From: Xenopus tropicalis
Lineage: Eukaryota; Chordata; Amphibia; Anura; Pipidae
Length of the DNA stretch: 64,000 bases
Reading direction: 5' to 3'
NCBI RefSeq assembly: GCF_000004195.4
Contig: NC_030679.2
Coordinates: 26,339,712 to 26,403,711 of the forward strand
Of this stretch, positions 24,801-39,800 are shown one piece after another. Under the pieces are notes generated by a model, which worked only from the letters and a program-made list of their open reading frames with translations, did not search any database and was not told the DNA's origin. The first letter of the stretch is position 1. Every line of letters begins with the position of its first letter. A program made the translations under genes and the position numbers.

Positions 24801-27800
24801 GAAGGTCATAATAGAATGTCCATGCCTCTAGAGACAAATGGCTGCTTATTAAAAATTGATGACATCTTCCGATGAGGCCGTTAAATCACGTAATGAAAAT
24901 TCATCCATACTTAATAAATGTCTGTATAAAAATGCATTAATTGTTAATGGTCTTGTGTGTTTATCATTCCCCTCACAGTCACTAAAAATTGCTTTCTCCT
25001 GTGAGTGCAGCTGCTAGAATCAAATACAACTTATTTTTCCCTATTGGTCTATTACAGAATCAAACAACAAGCACTTGCATTTGCCTTTATAAGGATTGGT
25101 CTAAATCCACCAACCATAATATCTCTGTAGCACAGGGCTGTCCGACTGGAGGCCAACAGGCCAGATGTGGCCCTCCAAAGGATTTTGGTGGCCTGCAGTT
25201 TGCTCAAAGTCTTCATAATCTTCACTATATGACACCATCATTTAAATTTAATCTGGCCCTCCAACATGCTGTATGAGATATAATCTGCCCACTACATGTT
25301 ATAACTTGTACAGCACTGCCGTAGTGTATAAAGCAGTAATCTAGGGCATTCTACATCTTTGAAAAAACTCAGTCATTTTACAGTTCTTCTTAGACTGGCT
25401 GTCCAAACCTCTCTAGGTTCAAAAAAATGCCAATCCATGTTTACCAGGAGCCAAGCAAGAGTAGCATGATCTGGTGTTGGAGAGACTGCTGCTGCATTCT
25501 CAGATACCACATGACAGCCTTCTCTTGTAAGACTGCATCTTAAATTTACATGCAGCTAAAATGAGAAATGAGCTCTGGAGAGGGTATCAGGGGGTATAGT
25601 TACAGTTGGGTACCAATACGGTCTGATGACAGAGTTAGTAGGCAGAAGATGTAGCTGTCCAGACACACACAGATACTTCAGAAAGCAACTGTTAATTTCC
25701 AGTCTCACTATATAATGATATGTGTATGTTTCAGTTCTCAAAGTGACTGATTTGGCATTCAACCTCTAGAACAACTGGACTGACAAATGACCTAAAACAG
25801 AGCTCATGTGGTCATACAGTTAACTAGATTGACCTTAAATTTACAGCCAATGTGCAGCCAGCAATAAATGGGTCTTTATAATGATATAATTAAGCAAAGT
25901 GTTTGCCCTTTCCCTAGAATATTCATGCTTCCAAAAATAATTATAAATGATTGCATAGTAGTGTCAGAAAGGTAAATATGAGAAATAAACTTTGAAGTAG
26001 CGAAGTATAAAAAAAAAAAAAATCTTTATATTTTCGATTTGATCAATGGTTAAAGTAAATAAATAATTAATGTGTTTATTTGCTACAAGGAAGGTTTGAA
26101 TTATAATTTGGGGAATGATAAAAGCTAGACTAGCAGAAGTAGAAATGGGAACCGTTTATCAAAAATATGATGACAAATCTGCATCTAGCAGTGAAGCTAC
26201 AAGACACAGGTTTTATAGATTACCTAATAAAAGGAACCTATCACTGACTGGTTAAATTAAGTCTAAATCAAGCAAAGGAAGACTTAGAGATGATTGGCAT
26301 GAAAGTCTTTCTAATGTGCACCAAGTCAAGTAGGAGTTAGGCCTTTAGGAGCTTTTTGTCAATAGTTATCTCAGATTATTTCATTTTGAATATAGCATAT
26401 AAAGTAGCAAGTAAAATGCCACAGAAAAGCATGCCACATGTACGAAAAAGTAACCTTAAGGTACTGGGGATCTGTCTTATAATTTAAGGAGCTCCTCATC
26501 CCATTTTCCAGAGCATCAAATCAGAATTTGACTTTGACTGGCCTAGAAGAGTTTAAAAGTTGAAAGCAATCTTCTGATTGGCTGCTATGGGTTAGTACAA
26601 TGTGGTGAAAAATGATTGCTGCAAAAGCAATGATTCTACTACAATTTCAAGCAAGAATAGGAAACGTATTATTATAAAACAGTCAGCTTTTACCAGGCAT
26701 TTCATTTTGTACTAACTACTGATTTGTGAATATCTGAACTCCCTTAATATAATGGCAGAAGAATCAAAATCCCATTAAGATACTATGGTTTTTTGAAGTA
26801 ACAAAACATTTTTAGTTGATAAATCATTTGATTTTTTTCAAACTGAAAAGTTTCCCTTAGTGATGACAAATGAAAGACTCCCTATTTCTGTGGGAAATGT
26901 TCCGAGTTAATCAACCATTCCCCTCCCGAAAGGCCCTAATAGTTATTTCAGTGCAATTCCAAAGCTGACCGAGCCACACCAGCTTCAATTTCATTCACTT
27001 TTTACACTGACACTCTTGCAAATTGAATAGATCTCCATAGGCAAAGAGAAGTATACTGGCATTCTGCCATAACCTTCCAAAACTTGACAAGAAAATTTTA
27101 TTGCTTCCATCACAAACTGCGGTGTAAATGCATCTCGGTTAAAATAATGACCACTCATATTTCTACAAAGGACTTGAAAGCTGTAATTTAGGTGTTCTCC
27201 CTGACGGCAAATTAAGATTTCACAGATTACTGAAATGCATATCGGAAGCAAAAAGCAATTTAAATGGTTAGAATCTCATGGAGGGAGAACGCTTTCCTTC
27301 TTTACCAGAAATGATTGCTGTAGGAGCTATGGGATGAAGCAGCAAAATAGATGGCCAGAGCCACAGTAAAAATGTATTTTCAAGATTTTAAACCATACTT
27401 AATGTGTATGATTTATTTACAAATTACAGTGCATTGAAGTCTATGATTTTTAGCATGATGTTGTTGGAAACAAATTATGCCATATGACATTCCAATTCCC
27501 TGCTATAAAGCATCCTAGAAAATGCTGATATATGTAGGGCCTTTACACCTCTATCTATATACATGCATTCACTGTAGCATTAATTGTGGCAAAAAGAGCA
27601 AGAAAACTAAATTAATTTACCAACTAAAAATCCAACACACATTACGGACAGGCACATTACGGACAGGCACATTACGGACAGGCACATTACGGAAAGGCAC
27701 ATTACGGAAAGGCACATTACGGACAGGCACATTACGGACAGGCACATTACGGAAAGGCACATTACATTTGTGTAGTAGCTTCGAGTTCTAGCATAGTGCA

Positions 27801-30800
27801 TAGTTCAGAAAAAGTAAACGTCTCGTACAAATGGGAAATACCCAATGACTAAAAAAAATAGATTGACTAATCAGGCGCGTTACTCTTTAAACAACAGATC
27901 AATGGTATTGATATTTGACTTTGTTGTACAATTCTATTTAAACTAGTCATCTGTCACCCGATAAAATGCGGCCATGTATCTCTAGGAAACACTTAGGCAA
28001 ATCCCCAAAGCCAAATGCTACAAGGAAAGCTTCTTATGTATTTGGATGGATTATTACTGTTTAATTACATACAGAAACCATTATTTCTCTCTAAAAAAGG
28101 GCTATTTATATAGCAGAAACAATGCATACATCCCTATCAATTATGGATTACAGTGAATTGCCATATTGGTAAATAGGTTCAAGCTCTCTATGCAAAACTT
28201 TTACCTATATGGGAATTAGAGATTTATTTCCAGGAATAATATTACTTTCCATTTGTTCAAAATTAAGTGGACAGGGAAGCAAATTGAGAATTGATTTTAA
28301 GACATTTAAAGAAGATTGTTTGATGTTAATTCAGACCTAAAAAGACAAATGACATTCAAATATAATTTTATTAAAAATTGCTAAAACCGTTTTTTACAGA
28401 TATAGTAAATAGGGATGCACCAAACCCACTCTGAAGGATTCGGTCGAATCCTGAACAGAATCCTAATTAACATAGGGTAATTATGATCAGAAGGGGTTAA
28501 AAATCACCTGACCATTTAACCATTTCTGAATGCTAATTAGCATGTACTAATTAGGATTCGGATTCAGTTCGGTCAAAAACGAATCCTTAAAAAAAAAAAA
28601 AAAAAAAGCCGGGATTCAGTGCATCCCTAATAGTAAATGTAATTGGACTAATAATGATTAGACCATATAACCTCATACAAACCCTACGCTTTTGATAAAG
28701 TGTTAAGGGGCAAGCAAAGATTTAAATCGATACAATCTCAGTAGAAAGGACACAATAAAAACCTATGCTGAAATTCACAGTGCAGCTTTATGGTGTTGCA
28801 ATCAAATTAGATCACTCATGCTTTATTGCAAGAAAGGTGATGTCAGTCCACTTCTTCTCTAGTAAAGAGTTTCAACAGCCATGTTGAAAGAATGCATGGA
28901 ATGATCATCTCAAGTCCTATTCATGTGCCCTCACTTATTGATTTTATTTCTTGACCAGGGCCAAAAAATGGAACATGCTTATGTCTCTGAAGCTATGTGT
29001 GGAAGTGACATTGCAGGCATTGAAGATGGTGACCTCAGTTCAATATAAAATAAAACAAATTAATATTTGGGACTTCATTAAGAAAAAATATAGTTGTTTG
29101 CTGGCACTAAGAAGTGGACCATGACAGATGGAGGACCAGTTTTGTTTTTTAGTCCTAGTAGAGTCACAAGGTCAAGGCAGGAGGCAGACAAGCAGAAATC
29201 CAGGGGTCAAAAACCAGGGAGTATAAAGGAACAAGGAAAGGAACAGTCTTACAGAACTTAGGATACTCGGATAGGATCTCAAGGTTTGTCTGCAGGTGAT
29301 TCCCAGTTGTCAGCCAGAGGAAAAAAACAGGAGAAAAATAATCTTGCACATAAGGGAGGAGGAGAAAGCCAAGATGGGAGGGAGAGAGAGAACCAAACTG
29401 AGCAAACTTGTGCCAACTGTATAGGGAAGCATCTTCCTTCAGTAAATATATCACAAAAGTGGCCATCCGCAACTCATGTGCACAAAATCAAGAGGAACAG
29501 TGAGGCCCTCTATGAGCAAATTATCTAGGTTTCTGAGACAAAATAATCAACTACATTATATTTTACTGAACATATACAGAAGCACAAAAATGTGAGTAAG
29601 GAAAGTAAGGAAATACGTTTAGTCCATTGCTTATTTATGCCCTTTCAGTTCATAAGGAAGCTACATTTGTACATGCCAGTTTTTTTTTTATTTTTGTGAT
29701 CATTTAATCTTAAGCTTAAATGGATCTGTGTCAAGGTTTAAACAACCTGCTTAAATACACTACTGTGTTACAAACATAACATGTTACAAGATCAAATCAA
29801 ATTTGGTCTGTTAGCAGTTCTATCCAATAAAAATAGATCTTTTAGAATTGCAAAGTAGTATAAATAGTGTATATGGTCCAAAGTCTTCTCTGATAAGTAC
29901 TGTTTTCTGTAAACTGTTATCAGAATGATGATATAAATGGGCACTGGCTGCAGAAGAATGCCTTAAAATATGAACCTTCAGGTGCAGGATTATTACTTTT
30001 CCACAGACCCTTGACTAATATTCTGAATTATTGAACAGTCACTTAGAATTAAATCAATGACATGCTACTAAACAGAAAGATTACATTTATTCTTCTAATC
30101 CAGTTATTTATCTTGTTGAAGAACCAGATTTTTCCTTTTCATTACACAGACAGGAGAGACTGCATGGTGTATGCCCTGTCCCATGACATTAGCTTGAGAT
30201 TGGCAATTACTTATGCAGAAAAGGAACAAAACAGAAGGCAATAGATGGAGGTAGATTTACAGATCTAAGCAACACTTCTGAGGCTGAGGCTATATATGTA
30301 AGGCTGATAACACTATGGGTCTAAACCCCAGAAAGTAAAGATGGAGGTAAGCACCCAGGGGTGAGAGGATAGATCCAAAGGCACCCCTAACTAGAAGGTA
30401 GATAGATTGTTTGGATATCTTTTATTATTATCATTGTCTTTATATTCAGGTCCCTTTGAACACTAGCTTTTAAAAGAAAACTATAAACATATAAGATATA
30501 AGCTGTAGCAGCTTATATGTAAAGAACTGCTTCATCTAAATAAACCATTTAAAAAATCTATACTTTTGTAGTAGTACTACTAGCACTGGGTAATCCTAAA
30601 TATGATTCAAAGTGCACACAAACAAACCAAGGGAACACATACGTTAGGTCACATCAGCCAATAAATGGGCAAAGTTCTGTCTCTTACCCCCACACTACTT
30701 CTTGTTACAGTACGAGCTGCATTATTTCCGGTCAGGTGATCTCTGAGGGAGCACACAACCCATCACAAAATGGTGGATAAAGTGAAAAGATGTAAAAGTG

Positions 30801-33800
30801 CAATATTTACAAGATATATATTTTCCATTTCTGTGAGATTCTTTATTAGGCCACTAAATACGATACAAACAATCTGTTGGTTCTGGTGGTATACTTTTCC
30901 TTTAAACTCTACTTGAAAATACACACTGAACATAAAAGTAAGATGCTCAAAAAATCCTAGGCTGCTGTGTAAGTTTTGTGTCCCCCGACGGAAATAAATG
31001 GGACTGACAATGAAAATATTTTTAACCAAAGACTTCTCTTTGCTTTCTATGCTATTTATTTGTTGGTTGTTAGCACTGAAATGAGTAAATGGCTGCTGCT
31101 TCAAAATGATAGTTTGGGGTTGAGTAAGTTTAAGTAATTGAAGTTTAGACTGTCAGATAAAGTAGCCTGGGGTGCCAATGGTATTTTGTACATGTAAAGT
31201 AAATATATTTGATGGAAATGTAATGACAATTACTCCAATGCTATATTTTGGTTGCTTTATTTTCACAGAATGTGTGATAAAACACAGCATTTAGTTAATC
31301 TCTCTTATTTTTGCAAATTTATGACTCAGGGGTTAATAGATAAATCAGAAGAAATGAAAATAGTGCCTTTAATACGAAGAATGCTTTGTAAGTACTTATG
31401 CACTAGTGGGAGCTCCCCGGAGACCAGAGCTGGCAGAAATAATATTAGTATCCACAGAAATCTCTTGGCAGGAAAACGTTTCCACTGACTTGCCTGTACC
31501 GATTTATTTACGGGTTCTGGACAAGTCTAAATTTCACTGGAATGTCATTTAAAAAAAAAAAAAAAAAAAAAAACGAACTGTGGAAAAGAAAACATTACTG
31601 TAATTAAATATACGATTAAATATGATTTCAAAGAACAATTTTTGGTTCTGTATATGAATATTAAAAAGATTAATGAGAAATGGTTGCGGCAAACTTATTT
31701 TAAAGGGGCAGTTTTAAAGAATTTTAAAAGAATTTTAAAACAAAGATATTGCATCAAATCCTTTTCAATCACACAGTCACATGGCTGCAGGAAATACTAA
31801 CAGTGGGCGACAGAGACTTGTGTGTGCTCATGCCCCTGCGGGGCTTCCAGAAGTGTGTATATACGTACATTACACTTTAGTGGAAGAGCTGCAGTGTGTC
31901 CAGTAAACAGTATGCATAAGCTGAAAGTTACTGACTTGCCGGAAAGCAACAGTGCTTAGTGGTGACTATATCTAGGATTTAGCGTCAAATAGAATATATG
32001 TAGGTTATGAGGTATTGTGACTTCATATGCAAGGGATACCAAGGAGATGTTACTGGCCCTTTGAAACATTCTCTGAAGCTGAACTCTTAATATCTTGAAG
32101 TGGAAAGTTGTGTGATGGAGTAGGTAAGAATAAAAATAAGTATTTCCTGATGCTCACGGTTTTCCTGCTTTTGCTCTCAGCTGCGAATCATTTGGAAGGT
32201 GTGGTCCAACCCCATTTCCTAACTCTCTTGGGGTCTTTACTTCCAAGGTATGTTGCTTGTGCAGCTCCCCATTATTTATTCCAGTTCATCCACAGCAGAA
32301 ACTTCTGTGGGTCTGCTCACTGCCCATAGCAAAACATTTATCTAAAAATAATAATCTATTAAATTACCCAAAAAATGTCAAATAGCTAGAATTAAGCATT
32401 TAAGAAGACCCATGCTGCAGGCAAAAAAATCAACATAGACAGTATATAATACATCCAGCCAATACTGGAACCTAGAAAACCTATATCATCTAAAGAAAAA
32501 GTACAAAAACTGGTAAGGGAAGAACTGTCAATGACACAACTGACCAGACTAAAGTCAGTGGTATACTCAAATTCATATCCAATATTGCTAGGGAACATTT
32601 ATATCCAGCATTCTTATTTTCTGTGTGCTGTCTCGTGGCCCCTCTACACTTGCTCCCTCCCACTCTCTTTGAAGCATTCCCCTATTACAGTGGCTTTCTC
32701 ACATGCATATTACAGTCTCTTTCTCTCATGCCCCTCTTCTTCGTATTAAAGTAAATGCAGAAAAGTATGAATGGAAAGATAAAATATAAGAGATGTTATA
32801 TTTACCACTACTGCAGTTTTTCTGTGTGTTGTAATATATCTAAATATTAAAGTGCACATGAAGAATGATGTGGAGGATCAGTGGGAGCAATTAAAATGGA
32901 AGCCCAGTACCCCAGTTCAAGAATGATAGCTGCATCAGAATGACCAAAATAAAAAAAATAATATTTCTGGCTACATAAACATGGGGTTCAGCAAGTTTAA
33001 AATGTTGTGATAAACTTTGTTTCTTTGATTTCTTCAATGTTTAATAGATATGGGTCAAAAATACTTTATTAAAATTCCACGTCTGGAAATTATTTTTATG
33101 ATGGCAAGGACTTGCATTCCCAATGATGAGACAACAATGTACTTTAGGTAGAGCAAGTTTTTTTCAACATTTTATGAGCCCCTGACTTTATTTTATTCTT
33201 ATGTGTTGGACAAATATTAGAACCCCATACGCTATGCACATGTGCATGGAAACTTTGCTTCTTAAAGTCATCTGCCATGTTAAATGTCCTTTTCCCCAGT
33301 CACAAAAGGATTTGGGCCCAGGTTTAAAAAGCAAGTAACAAGAAGAGTTACTGTAGTGTTATTAAGAGGGTTGCTAACCTTTAAATTAACTTTTCTGGTT
33401 TTCCAGATAAGGGATGTTTCTTTAATTTGGATCTCCATATCTTAAGTTTGCTAAAAATCATTTAAACATTAAATAAACTCAATAGGATTGTTTTGCCTCC
33501 AATAAGGATTATTTGTATCTTAGTTGGGATAAAGTAGAATTATTTGCTTATAAAAGAGTCTATGGGAGATGGCCTTTCCGTAATTCGGAACTTTCTTAAC
33601 AGGTTTCCAGATAATGGATCCCATACCTGTATTAATTATATATAAATATTAAATAAATACCAAAAAAAGGGACTTTGAAGAGCAATAGTTCATAGGCTGC
33701 CTGGGTCCCCCATTTAAGAGCTGCAAAGTTAAGAAAAAGGCAAATAATTCAAATACAAGTTAAAAAATAACTTGTTAAAAATTAACTTAAAGTTCGACTA

Positions 33801-36800
33801 CCCTTTTAGTGGTTGATTTTTCAGTTATACCATGCTGCCATAAAATAATAAAGGCCTTTACCAAGAGGAAGAAGTGCTGTCCAGGCCCTAGCAAATGCCA
33901 AAGGGGTTGCTGTAAGATGCCATAGACAGTCACTATTTATTGGGCTGTTTGGGCCTCTGTGTACTTAGAATGGCAGGACCTGACTTGGTGCTGTCCTATA
34001 TCTTGGGGTAGAAGGAGTGGCTAAACCATTAACATGTACCCTGTTAGAAATGTCATAAGGTAAATTATAACTGCCTGCAGTGTATCTGAAAGTTGGTAAA
34101 ACTTTGATTCTCGGTTATGCTTGTGATCTAACTGTATATATTATTTTAACTGACTGCATTTTAATTAACCGATTTCCATTTCTGTTACCATTATTATATA
34201 AAGCAAAAGATGTTGCAACGTATGCTTTGTACTCAAAGAGCGTGGAGGGAAAAAACAACATGATTTCTCTTTATGCCAAGATGCTGAATCAGAGGCATAT
34301 GGAATTAATTAGCTTATCACACAATGCTTGCTGAGGCTTTATAAATGATGGGAGATAGATTTACTGTCATTTGCAGATATGCGGAAAAGGTCAATTTTTC
34401 TCTTTTTATTTCAATGTAGGACAAGTAGAAAAGACATCTGTTAACACAGTGTACACTTAAAGATCCCATTTTGCAGATTTACGGATTTTTGGCTCATCCT
34501 CGGGTATTTATCTGCCATTGTATGACAAACAAAACTGCAGGAAAGGCAAGCACACTCTCATAATGTGGATTCAGAATGCACTATATGGAAAAAGCCTACT
34601 GTTAAGTAATGGGTGAGATTCAATAAAACATGCATGCAATCACCTTCCAAATTATTATTTTTTTTTTTTACAAATAGGATATTCTTCAACATGGTCCACA
34701 AAACACCAAGTCTGCAACTGCTAAGCATTAGCTTAGCTGCTTGACTGCTACCATTAATGTACCATTTTTAAAGTATGACAAATTGTTTTAAAATACTGGA
34801 AAACATGAAACTGAAATACATTCACAGATTTATTAACTAAAAACAATGACATAGTAAAATAAGGTTCAAAATTGCATTAACTATGTTATTTAATGATCCA
34901 TAGGGTACTTTTTGGTGCCAAACAAAGGGTGTGTGGTTAAATTCTCAGCAATCTGTGTTGATATTATGTCACTTCTACATACACTGCACCAAGCAGATAT
35001 ATGTTTAAATATAAGAATGTAGTATCCCTCCCTTTTTTTTTTTTAAGCAGGAAAGTACCGTATATACTTGAGTATAAGCCGAGGTACCTAATTATACCTA
35101 AGAAAAAAAAAACTTATTGACTCGAGTATAAGCCTAGGGTGGGAAATGCAGCAGCTACTGCTTAGTTTTAATAATCAAAATAAATACCAATAAAATTACA
35201 TAAATTGAGGCATCAGTGGGGTATATGTTTTTCAATATTTATTTCAAAGAAAAACAGTAAACTAGCTGAGAAGAGGGTAAAAAAAAACAATAAGAGTACT
35301 ACCCCACGCTCATTGCACATTGGCAAACTGGCAGCAGACCCGGTCCCGGAGGATATGTAAGGGCAAATAAGTACTGCTAATGGGAGCCTAGGCCAGGGCA
35401 CTGGAGGGTCTGGTTGCAGGTGGCCTAATTTGCACACAAAGGAGAGAGGGTGCTAGTCTAGAGGGACCCATGGCACCCGACTTGAGTATAAGCCGAGGGT
35501 GACTTTTTCAGCACATTTTGGGTGCTGAAAAACTAGGCTTATACTCGAGTATATACAGTATTTCTTGTTACGGTCTAATTTATAATAACTATACCTGTTT
35601 GTGTTTACATCTTGTAATCCACTGCATACATCTCTGTTACTGCGGGCAACTAATCTCCCTGAAAAGCCTGTCCACCGGCAATAAAGTGAATCACTGGTGG
35701 AAAGGCCAAGGCACCGATTTGCTTTTCCGATGTCGTGCAAACTTTCCTTCTGCAGGCACCTTCAGAAAACGAAACGATGCATAGGCCCTTTTACAAGCAA
35801 TTCCCTTTATAGCCAGTGGAAATGCTTTTTGGGGAGATCAGTTGCCCGCTGTAGCAGAGACTTATTGTGGGCAACTAATCTTGGGACAAAGTGAGAAAAT
35901 ACTTGTTTTATTTAGGACTGTGATGTCATCAACAAGGTCTAATGAGGACTAAATATTGTAATTGGTCTGGGTTCATACAGAGAGAATTTGTCAGCAGATG
36001 TCATAAAGGTGGTATCTGGTGCTTATTAGGTGCAGCAAATAAACCTCAAAAATAACAAAATTACAAAGTGTCTTCCTAGCTTAGTAACATGGAAAAACAT
36101 GGAGCAACTGATGGAAGAGTTCCACCAAGGTTGGGTGGAGAAAATCCTAGGTTGATTGCATGATACATCAATGAAAGATGTTCTCCATTTTTTCTACTGT
36201 TTTTCGATTCCTTTAGGCTACTGCTTCTCATGACAGATTCTTTTTCTGCCTTGGCCTACTAAAGCAACATTCAAATAAACCCAAGCCTTCCTTTGCAGTA
36301 TTTTGCCTCAGCAGAATCCTTGGTATTGGATGAAGCCAAACCCTTACATGACTTAAGACCACTTGACGCTTATCTTTTGTATGCTGTGTTTCTTTTATTT
36401 TGCTAATTTAATTATATGAACTAGGGTTTGGATCCAGTTCAGAATGTAGTCATATCTTTTACAGCAAAGTATAGAAAATTTCTGGATTAATTACATTCCT
36501 AATAAGAAGGTAAAAACAAATCTCTAAAAATAATTTACTAAAGCAGCCGCAGAGTGTAAAGTGCAATTCCAGACACAATCCATCATGTTTTGAACCTGTA
36601 AAGCAGCGCATTTTCCCCACAGATCAAGCATAAAAGCAGTTGTACAAGAATTTAGTTGTAATATTGGTGCATAGGCAGCCATCTCTGGTAATTGGGTCTG
36701 ATTCTGTAAGTTCACAAAGAGCCAGCTTTTCACAACTGCTTTCGGATAAGATATTGTTTCTTCTACTCAATATAACTGGAAGTGTTTTACTATTGAGTGT

Positions 36801-39800
36801 TACACTTATATCAACCACTAGGTGGGGCATGGGAGCCTTTTTAGCAATACAAATAGTTACCAGTATCATCTTGTCACCTGCCTAGTGTGACTAAAGTTTA
36901 ACATAGCACAAGCCACATGGCTTAGGGCACCTAGGAAACAAAGAATATGTTTAGCCCGTGTCAAATTTTAAAATGAAAAAAAAAAACCTCTTTTGAAAAA
37001 CAGATTTTAGCAAAGAATGCTGCTGGAGAAGCACTAACAACTGATGCATTTTGTAAAAAACATTTTCCCATGACAGAAACATGCATTCTACTAGACCCTC
37101 TACTACTACATGGAATATATTATGGAATTAGAGTGAAGGGGGAATCTAGTGTTTACATGCTGACTTGTCAGAGTAGATGAGACCATGCAGATGGTGAGTG
37201 TCTTGCTGCACAAATCTACAATCAACATAGCCAACACAAGACTGCCAGTGCAAGCATATGTAAGAGGCAGGTCACGTCTGACCAATTGAGATTTACGGTG
37301 TTTGAAGCTGTCTCACCTTTGAGTGGATGCAAGCTGACTATTATGAGTATAATTTTAGAAGTTTTAATACTGATATTGTTTTAAATGAGAAGGAAAGGTA
37401 AAAACAAAGTAATTTTTATCAGAAACACTGCACTGAGTTCTCTATCAAAAGAAACCGGATTTCTGGTCTCCTTCCTTGTCTCTGTAATTCCTGTGCCAGA
37501 GTCTGCGCAGCTCTCTCCCCTTTCTTGCTCCCCCCTCCCTCAAGAATGCTAAGAACTCCCTCATCCCCATTAGGAATGTGTGATCTGAGCCAATCAGCAG
37601 GAAGCTTCCTCATAGTCTTACTAACTGCACATGGGGTCTTGGTGCAGGAGCGTTGCATTATGGGAACAGGAGAAATATGAGGAGACTTAAGGGCACTATT
37701 GAGAGAACTGAAGGTATGCCTGCAGCATGAGATTAACTCTTTATTAGCCTTTCCTTCTCCTTTAATCACTGCTTTGTATACTAACTTTACAGAAAAAACA
37801 CTGTGTTCCGTATCAGACTTTAGTGCAACGAAGCTATTGAGAGTGTTGCTTCTTTTTCTAATATTTATAAGTTGGGATACGTAGGGATTCATTGAAGCAA
37901 ACAGGGTATCAGCTTTATATCAGCCACAGGGGAAAAAAAGAAACATCAAATCACTTACAGTTATACATTTTTAATGGAAAACGTATCACAAATTTAATTT
38001 GTTTATTCAATTAATACTTTGTGTGTTACCGACACCGACACATAGGGATAGTTTATAAATCCTTTGATAGTTTTTAGTTTCAGTGTTTCACGCAAATGCA
38101 ATTAATATAAATTAGAGCCAGGTGATTCATTTGCAAATGAATAGGCAGAGTATACCACAAGAGATATACATTTATCCACAGGATGAGAATTAGTGTAGCA
38201 TTAGCCTTTGGGTTAACTCACGAGATATTTTTTAATGCGTTCATCGCGTGCTTGAGAGCACCTAAACACATTTGTTAATTGATTCCATTAAATCTTGCCT
38301 GGTTGTACTCACAAGCATTAAGGCTAATAATGCCACACGATGCATATGGCGTATATTTTCGGCAAGCTGAAAAATGCTTGCCATGTGCTCCTACCCGTGC
38401 CTGCACCCAAATGAACGAAATATGCTTGGGTGCAGGCACATGTAACCGAAATCCACATAAAAACGTGCAACTTTGTATTTTCTCGCGTTTTTATGTGGTT
38501 ATCGGCTACATGTGCCTGCACCCAAGCGTATTCCATTCATTCAGGTGCAGGCACAGGTAGGAGCACATGGCGCGGCTTGCCATAAATATACGCCATACGC
38601 ATCGTGTTGTATGAGCCCAAGAGTTGCACTTTCCTGCATGGTTTTTTTGGACGCAACATGCTGCAGATTTATTATAAAGTGAGTTTAGAGCTTAATACAT
38701 AAAAGCTCACCCACGTTCTCACGCATTGATAAATATGCTTCTAAAAATCCCATGGGAAGGAATAGAACATGGGTGAGGTTTTATGTACTAAGCTCTAAAC
38801 TCAAATTTGATAAATCTGTCCCTTCATGTTTTTTGGATGTTTAAATTTTTTTTTTTTAAATAATAATTATGCTTTTCACCAATCTTACCATAAACAGAGG
38901 ACTGGAGTACCAGATTATAAATGCCACCCCAGGCCTGGGCCTTTGTGGCCTTGCCACATATCTGGGCTGGAGGGAAGATAGGAGAAAAAAATCTACAAGG
39001 GTACTGGCACATGAGGAGATTAGTCGCCCTCAAAAAAAAATCTTTGTTACCATGGGTGACTAACCTCATGCAAATTCTTTCCCTCCGGCATTAATGCAAA
39101 TGGCTGGTGAGAAAACATATGCGACATTTCAATTTTCCAAAAATGCCCAAAGTTTCCTTGTGAGGAATTGTCCCTTCAAATTGGATGATTATAAACATCA
39201 TAACTTTATAGACTGTTAACCAGGGATCTTTTTATCTCATAAAAAAAAAAAAGACAAGAGGTCACCCACTTTAGACTTGAGGAAATGAACTTTCTCTAGA
39301 AGGAGCAGAAATGGCTCGCAGTGAGGGTTGTGGAATGACATGCCAGATGATGCTGTGACAGCAGATTTATTAGTGAACATACACATTTTATGGGAAAAGC
39401 TATAATATAGTTTTGGAGTTATATGTGTCTATACATATGTGCTGGAGATCATTTGGAGGGAATAAAGACGATGCGCTATTGTCCTTTCTCAACCCAAATT
39501 AACTACACAATTTATTTTTTTGCAATAATGAGGCCTTTTATTCTTTAAGGTTCTCTAATTCAAACTTTTAAAACTATATATATGACCACAGTAATGAACA
39601 TCATGAAAATGCTTTCAGGTAATGGATGTGGATTCACTAAACTGCACAAAAGAGGACTCTTACCTAACTTGTGGTTGCGGTATGGTTCCTAAACTTGCTG
39701 GCACCTGGACCCCTTTTTCCCAATCCTGTCTCCAAGGGTCAGCTAGTATGTAGAATTCATCTGGGCCGAACTGGAACGAGTCTGGGACTTTCATAGCAGT

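Larger units (their letters stand above)
20957..39663 (-). other. jade2: jade2 intron 3 (between exons 3 and 4), 18.7 kb
   Basis: The largest intron seen. Repeats: T2-like foldbacks (21763-22601, 37381-37765), transposase relic (23460-23650), LINE tail (24151-24600), hAT (25133-25318, 28410-28629), 15-bp minisatellite (27637-27765), MITEs (33391, 35056, 35635, 38322, 39000). The stretches 24750-24985, 26860-27260, 31240-31500 and 34200-34380 look free of repeats and could hold regulatory sequence. The stretches 29550-33390 and 35900-37380 are otherwise featureless to me. Confidence 0.85.

Noticed and set aside
27522..27801. Open frames with repeated LRTGT or VMCLS peptides, and a CRISPR-like look
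   Set aside because: A simple 15-bp tandem repeat with no spacers, in a vertebrate intron.
37419..37892. 157-codon minus-strand open frame
   Set aside because: It runs through a T2-like element with TTAA ends, has no recognisable domain, and lies inside a jade2 intron.
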